Both the position numbers and the translations under genes were made by a program. Positions 37,375-40,738 of a DNA stretch of 40,738 nucleotides are shown piece by piece. The notes beneath the pieces were generated by a model. The model was given only the letters and a program-made list of their open reading frames with translations, was not told the DNA's origin and did not search any database. The stretch is from Clostridia bacterium (GTDB taxonomy: Bacteria > Bacillota > Clostridia > Christensenellales > Borkfalkiaceae). Each line of letters starts with the position of its first letter. Position 1 is the first letter of the stretch. The DNA lies in contig JAIDCJ010000025.1 of NCBI GenBank assembly GCA_029055875.1, positions 1-40,738 of the forward strand, read 5' to 3'.

Positions 37375-38925
37375 ATGCGAATAAAATATTTTATGCAAAA
37401 TTTATACCGCTCCGCCGCCGTCGTTACGGTGTTCGCGCTGTTCGAGCATTTTCTCGGTTTTCTATACCGCATTATTCTATCCCGCCTACTCGGCCCCGAG
37501 GGCTTGGGCGTCTATCAGGTGGCGCTCACCGTGTTCGCCGTATTTTTGACCATCTCTTCGAGCGGGCTCCCCATTACCCTCTCGCGCGTCATTTCCAAAC
37601 ACCGCGCAAAAAACTCGCTCAAAGGAGAACAGTCTGCCACCACGGCGGCAATTCTCATTTCGCTTATGTTCAGCGTGCCCATTACGCTGCTGCTCTTCTT
37701 TTTCCGCACGCCCTTCTCTACTATCTTTTCCGATCCGCGCTGCGCAGACCTCTTCTATATTCTTATCTTCGGGCTTTCCCTCACTTCCGTCTACGCCATT
37801 ATCCGCGGTTCCTTTTGGGGGAATAAACGCTTCTTCGCCTATTCGGTGATAGAGTTAATTGAAGAAATTATTATGATCGGCGTCGGCGTATTTCTTCTCC
37901 TCGGAATCTCTTCGGGCGTTGCCGACGTCAACAAAGCGGCGATTGCCGTGCTCGTTTCCTATATCTGCTCCTTTACCATTGCCATTATCTACTACTTCGT
38001 CAAGGGCGGAAAATTCCGCTCGCCAAAAGGCGAATTTCTACCCCTTCTCAAATCCTCTCTGCCCGTGACGGCAATGCGCACCTCGTCCTCGCTCATGAAC
38101 TCGCTCATTTCCGTCGTGTTCCCCATGCGGCTTATGGCGGCAGGCTTCTCCTCTTCCAAGGCGCTTGCCGAATACGGCGTGGTGTGCGGCATGGTAATGC
38201 CCGTGCTCATGACGCCCGGCTCGTTTATCGGTTCGCTTGCGGTGGTGCTCGTGCCCACGCTCGCCGAATGCTACTACCGCAAACAGACGGAAGAGGTTGG
38301 GGGGCTCGTGGAAAAGGCAATCGGAACCACGCTCCTCATTGCGTGCCTGCTTATCCCCTTCTTCCTCTCGTGCGGCGAGAACGTGGGAATCTTCCTCTTC
38401 TCGAATGCGGAGAGCGGAATTATGCTGCGCAACTGCGCGCTCGTGCTTCTGCCCATGAGCATTACCATGATTACGACGAGCCTCTTAAACTCCATGAACT
38501 GCGAACGGCAGACGCTCTTCATTTTCCTGTTCGGCTCGGCGGCAATGCTCCTTTGCGTGTGGTTTTTGCCCGCGTACCTCGGCAGCGGCGCGCTGCTCGT
38601 CGGTATGGCGGCAGACTACTGCATTACCGCTGTTTGCTCGCTCGTGCTCCTCAAAAAGAAAGCGGGAAAGCTGTGCTCGTTGAAAACGATACTGCGCATT
38701 GCGCTTGCCACGCTCCCCGCCGCGGGCGTCGGAATCGGGCTGAAAACGGTGCTTATGCTCTGCCTCGATTACGTGTCGGCTACCATTCTCGTAATATTCG
38801 CGGTTGCGCTCTTGGAAGTGCTTCTTTTGTGGGCTTGCAGGTTTATCGATCTCAAACAAATTTGCAGGAAAATTTTCTCGCGTATTTTCAGGAAAAAAAG
38901 CAAAAAAGCGCGTGCGCATTCTTGA
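37375..38925 (+). CDS. SpoVB-like lipid II/polysaccharide flippase (MOP superfamily)
   Basis: A 516-residue membrane protein with about 14 spans, of the MATE-like/Wzx/MurJ superfamily. The start ALFEHFLGFLYRIILSRLLGPEGLGVYQVA matches the SpoVB/PST signature, with ISSSGLPITLSRVISKHRA after it, and the tail is basic (RKKSKKARAHS). SpoVB is needed for spore cortex synthesis in Bacillus; related copies export other glycans. The start could be ATG 37375 or 37393; neither has a Shine-Dalgarno. The neighbouring LysM and Cys-rich genes favour a spore-envelope role (inference). Confidence 0.82.
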   Translation: MRIKYFMQNLYRSAAVVTVFALFEHFLGFLYRIILSRLLGPEGLGVYQVALTVFAVFLTISSSGLPITLSRVISKHRAKNSLKGEQSATTAAILISLMFSVPITLLLFFFRTPFSTIFSDPRCADLFYILIFGLSLTSVYAIIRGSFWGNKRFFAYSVIELIEEIIMIGVGVFLLLGISSGVADVNKAAIAVLVSYICSFTIAIIYYFVKGGKFRSPKGEFLPLLKSSLPVTAMRTSSSLMNSLISVVFPMRLMAAGFSSSKALAEYGVVCGMVMPVLMTPGSFIGSLAVVLVPTLAECYYRKQTEEVGGLVEKAIGTTLLIACLLIPFFLSCGENVGIFLFSNAESGIMLRNCALVLLPMSITMITTSLLNSMNCERQTLFIFLFGSAAMLLCVWFLPAYLGSGALLVGMAADYCITAVCSLVLLKKKAGKLCSLKTILRIALATLPAAGVGIGLKTVLMLCLDYVSATILVIFAVALLEVLLLWACRFIDLKQICRKIFSRIFRKKSKKARAHS

Positions 38926-38950
38926 CTTTCCACCGAGAAAAGAATAAAAT
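38922..38950 (+). promoter_or_regulatory. pgi promoter
   Basis: TTGACT (38922-38927), 17-nt spacer, TAAAAT (38945-38950), overlapping the end of the flippase gene, then GGAGG at 38971-38975. Confidence 0.8.
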
Positions 38951-38981
38951 ATCTTCATAGAATTTTGATCGGAGGAAATCA

Positions 38982-40418
38982 ATGAAATTGACCGAAGAAC
39001 AGCGCAAAGCCTTACGCATCACCGTTGACTACACGAACATGACCGACAAGTACCTCGGCGATATCGGTGATAAAGGCATATCTGAGAGAAAGCTCGATTC
39101 TTACAAGAAGGCCGCAAAAGAAGCGCACGCGTACGTATCACAGAACCGCGGCAAAGACGAACTGTTTATGGGTTGGACGGAGCTTCCCTATAACCAGAAC
39201 GAAATCGTAGCAGACATTCTTGCTACCGCAAAAGATATCCGTAAAAAGTTTGATAACTTCGTCGTGCTCGGCATCGGCGGCAGTGCGCTCGGCCCCATTA
39301 TGGCGTTCAACGCGCTTTGCCACCTGCACTATAACGACCTGCCCCGCAAAAAGAGAGGCGGGCCCCGCTTCTTCGTGGAGGACAACGTAGACCCCGTCCG
39401 TATGAAGGAGCTTTTGGACGTCATCGACGTAAAGAAGACCTGCTTCAACGTTATTTCCAAATCGGGCGCAACGAGCGAGACGATGGCGCAGTACCTCATT
39501 ATTTCCGACCTTCTGAAACAGGCGGGCGTTAAGATAAAGGATCACGTGATTTTCACGACCGACGCAAAGCGCGGCAACCTTGTGAAGATTGCAAAAGAGC
39601 TTGGCGGCGTGAAAAAGTATATCCTGCCCGACGGCGTAGGCGGAAGATTCTCCGAGCTCAGCCCCGTAGGACTTCTTCCCGCGGCGGTTGTCGGTATCGA
39701 CATTAAAACGCTTCTCAAGGGCGCGGCGTATATGGATAAACTCTGCAAGACGCCCGAACTCGATAAAAACCCCGCGCTCCTCTCGGCAACTCTGCAATAT
39801 ATCTGCATGCAGGAAGGCAAAAATATCGGCGTTTTAATGCCCTATTCGGATAACCTCAAATACGTTTCCGATTGGTACGCGCAGCTTTGGGCGGAATCGC
39901 TCGGCAAGAACATGACGCGCGACGGCAAGCCCGTCAGCGCCGGTCAGACCCCTGTAAAGGCGCTCGGCGTGACCGACCAGCATTCGCAGGTTCAGCTCTA
40001 TACCGAAGGCCCCTTCGATAAGGTGTTCACCTTCCTTTCGGTTGGCAGCTATAAGGAAAAGACGCCTATCCCCCACGGCTGTGAGAAAATTCCCGACGTA
40101 TCTTTCCTCGGCGGGCACACCATGGAAGAGCTTATTCAGGCAGAGAACAAGGCAACCGCGTTCGCGCTTACCAAGGCGGGCAGAATGAACTACACCATCA
40201 ATCTTCCCGAAGTAAACGAGTTCACGCTCGGTCAGCTTTTGTACCTCTTCGAGCTTCAAACGGCTTACGCAGGCGCAATGCTCAATATCGATACGTTCAA
40301 CCAGCCCGGCGTAGAAGCGGGCAAGAAAGCGACGTTCGCGCTCCTCGGCAAGCCCGGCTATGAAGCGCAGAAAGCAGAGCTCGACCAAGCCGCAAGCAAC
40401 CCCGACTATATCATTTAA
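38982..40418 (+). CDS. pgi: Glucose-6-phosphate isomerase
   Basis: A 478-residue glycolytic enzyme converting glucose-6-phosphate to fructose-6-phosphate. Seen: VVLGIGGSALGP (about 93-104), the sugar-phosphate SIS motif ISKSGATSETMAQ (about 158), the family signature DGVGGRFSELSPVGLLP (about 217) and VTDQHSQVQLYTEGP with the base-acting region further on. Length fits the shorter bacterial form. ATG 38982 has GGAGG 6 nt upstream. Single-gene unit with its own promoter and terminator. Confidence 0.97.
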   Translation: MKLTEEQRKALRITVDYTNMTDKYLGDIGDKGISERKLDSYKKAAKEAHAYVSQNRGKDELFMGWTELPYNQNEIVADILATAKDIRKKFDNFVVLGIGGSALGPIMAFNALCHLHYNDLPRKKRGGPRFFVEDNVDPVRMKELLDVIDVKKTCFNVISKSGATSETMAQYLIISDLLKQAGVKIKDHVIFTTDAKRGNLVKIAKELGGVKKYILPDGVGGRFSELSPVGLLPAAVVGIDIKTLLKGAAYMDKLCKTPELDKNPALLSATLQYICMQEGKNIGVLMPYSDNLKYVSDWYAQLWAESLGKNMTRDGKPVSAGQTPVKALGVTDQHSQVQLYTEGPFDKVFTFLSVGSYKEKTPIPHGCEKIPDVSFLGGHTMEELIQAENKATAFALTKAGRMNYTINLPEVNEFTLGQLLYLFELQTAYAGAMLNIDTFNQPGVEAGKKATFALLGKPGYEAQKAELDQAASNPDYII

Positions 40419-40440
40419 TTGAGGATAAAATAATCATATC

Positions 40441-40474
40441 AAAAAAGCAAGGATGAAACCGCCTTGCTTTTTTT
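40441..40474 (+). terminator. Terminator after pgi
   Basis: Stem AAAAAAGCAAGG with CCTTGCTTTTTT and a 9-nt loop. Its T-side also contains the -35 of the next promoter. Confidence 0.88.
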
Positions 40475-40492
40475 CATGGTTTTTGATATAAT
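40464..40492 (+). promoter_or_regulatory. Promoter of the right-edge membrane protein
   Basis: TTGCTT (40464-40469), 17-nt spacer, TATAAT (40487-40492). The -35 lies within the 3' arm of the pgi terminator. Confidence 0.65.
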
Positions 40493-40534
40493 GTTGCTAC
40501 AATAAACAGGAATTTAGCACGTAAAGTAATTTCT

Positions 40535-40738
40535 ATGGCAACTATCAAAAAAAATTCTTATTCGACTACGCGCACTGTAAGCAAAACAACAATTCTTGTT
40601 CTGCTTTGTGTAGTTTTTATAATATTATGCGGTGTAGCATATTTGTGTTTTTTTCAATTTTTTAATGAGAAGCATTTTCAGCAAATGATTGACGACGGCA
40701 TTACGGCAAAGGCGGAAATATATTCTTGCGGACAGGAT
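40535..40738 (+). CDS. Membrane-anchored protein, truncated by the window end
   Basis: The first 68 codons of an open frame from ATG 40535. A polar N-terminus MATIKKNSYSTTRTVSK is followed by one strong span (about 20-44, ILVLLCVVFIILCGVAYLCFF) and the start of an outer domain (GITAKAEIYSCGQD). The onset of the outer part is vaguely like DUF3592 proteins. The ribosome site is weak; a good promoter lies 43 nt upstream. No stop before the edge. More sequence is required to classify it. Confidence 0.55.
   Translation, partial: MATIKKNSYSTTRTVSKTTILVLLCVVFIILCGVAYLCFFQFFNEKHFQQMIDDGITAKAEIYSCGQD

Noticed and set aside
1-40738. CRISPR array, tRNA or rRNA genes, IS elements, prophage
   Set aside because: No regularly spaced repeats, no cloverleaf with a CCA-type end, no transposase or integrase motif and no phage structural gene were seen on either strand.

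Overview
The window reads as the chromosome of an anaerobic, probably spore-forming Firmicute of class Clostridia. The evidence is a ClpC-McsA-McsB operon, a long Gram-positive-type SRP RNA, CotF-like coat proteins, a SpoVB-like flippase, a partner-switching sigma operon, a rubredoxin-first rubrerythrin, and strong TTGACA/TATAAT promoters with AGGAGG-type ribosome sites. An uncultured gut lineage such as Christensenellales is my guess only. No phage, IS element, CRISPR array or tRNA was seen.

Layout. 1-7447: a minus-strand block with a membrane-anchored XRE regulator, then clpC, mcsB, mcsA, a two-domain membrane protein and a second membrane-anchored XRE regulator (no ctsR visible), then an apt-like phosphoribosyltransferase. 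7515-8950: an AT-rich island with a small protein, a lipoprotein and a divergent XRE repressor with twin palindromic operators. 8962-13157: rubrerythrin, HAD phosphatase, argS and ychF. 13210-17546: a Wzz-like membrane protein, three small coat-type genes, nth, a DUF3343 protein and a cysteine desulfurase. 17548-21516: two small unknowns, an S41 protease and a large membrane protein with a PQ-rich tail. 21597-23348: a four-gene sigma/anti-sigma operon. 23447-26797: a degenerate dehydrogenase-like protein, a metal exporter with a His-rich loop and an orphan sugar-type ABC ATPase. 26895-28813: two paralogous lipoproteins, the first behind a long structured leader that ends in a terminator. 28823-34200: tig-clpP-clpX, rqcH and the SRP RNA. 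34198-34790: a second AT-rich XRE island. 34798-40738: M18 aminopeptidase, a Cys-rich coat-like protein, a LysM protein, a SpoVB-like flippase, pgi and a truncated membrane protein.

Function. Much of the window is protein quality control: arginine marking and ClpC degradation, trigger factor with ClpXP, RqcH ribosome rescue, SRP targeting, and S41 and M18 peptidases. Envelope and spore functions form the second theme.

Most notable signals: (1) at least five genes have a sigma-A type -10 box ending 6-7 nt before an ATG with no Shine-Dalgarno, so they are predicted leaderless; (2) a divergent XRE/Cys-motif gene pair carries one copy of an 11-bp repeat inside each promoter; (3) a 102-nt nested hairpin plus an intrinsic terminator lies between promoter and ribosome site of one of two otherwise matched lipoprotein genes; (4) a sigma operon contains a RsbW-like protein that has lost its N-box asparagine.
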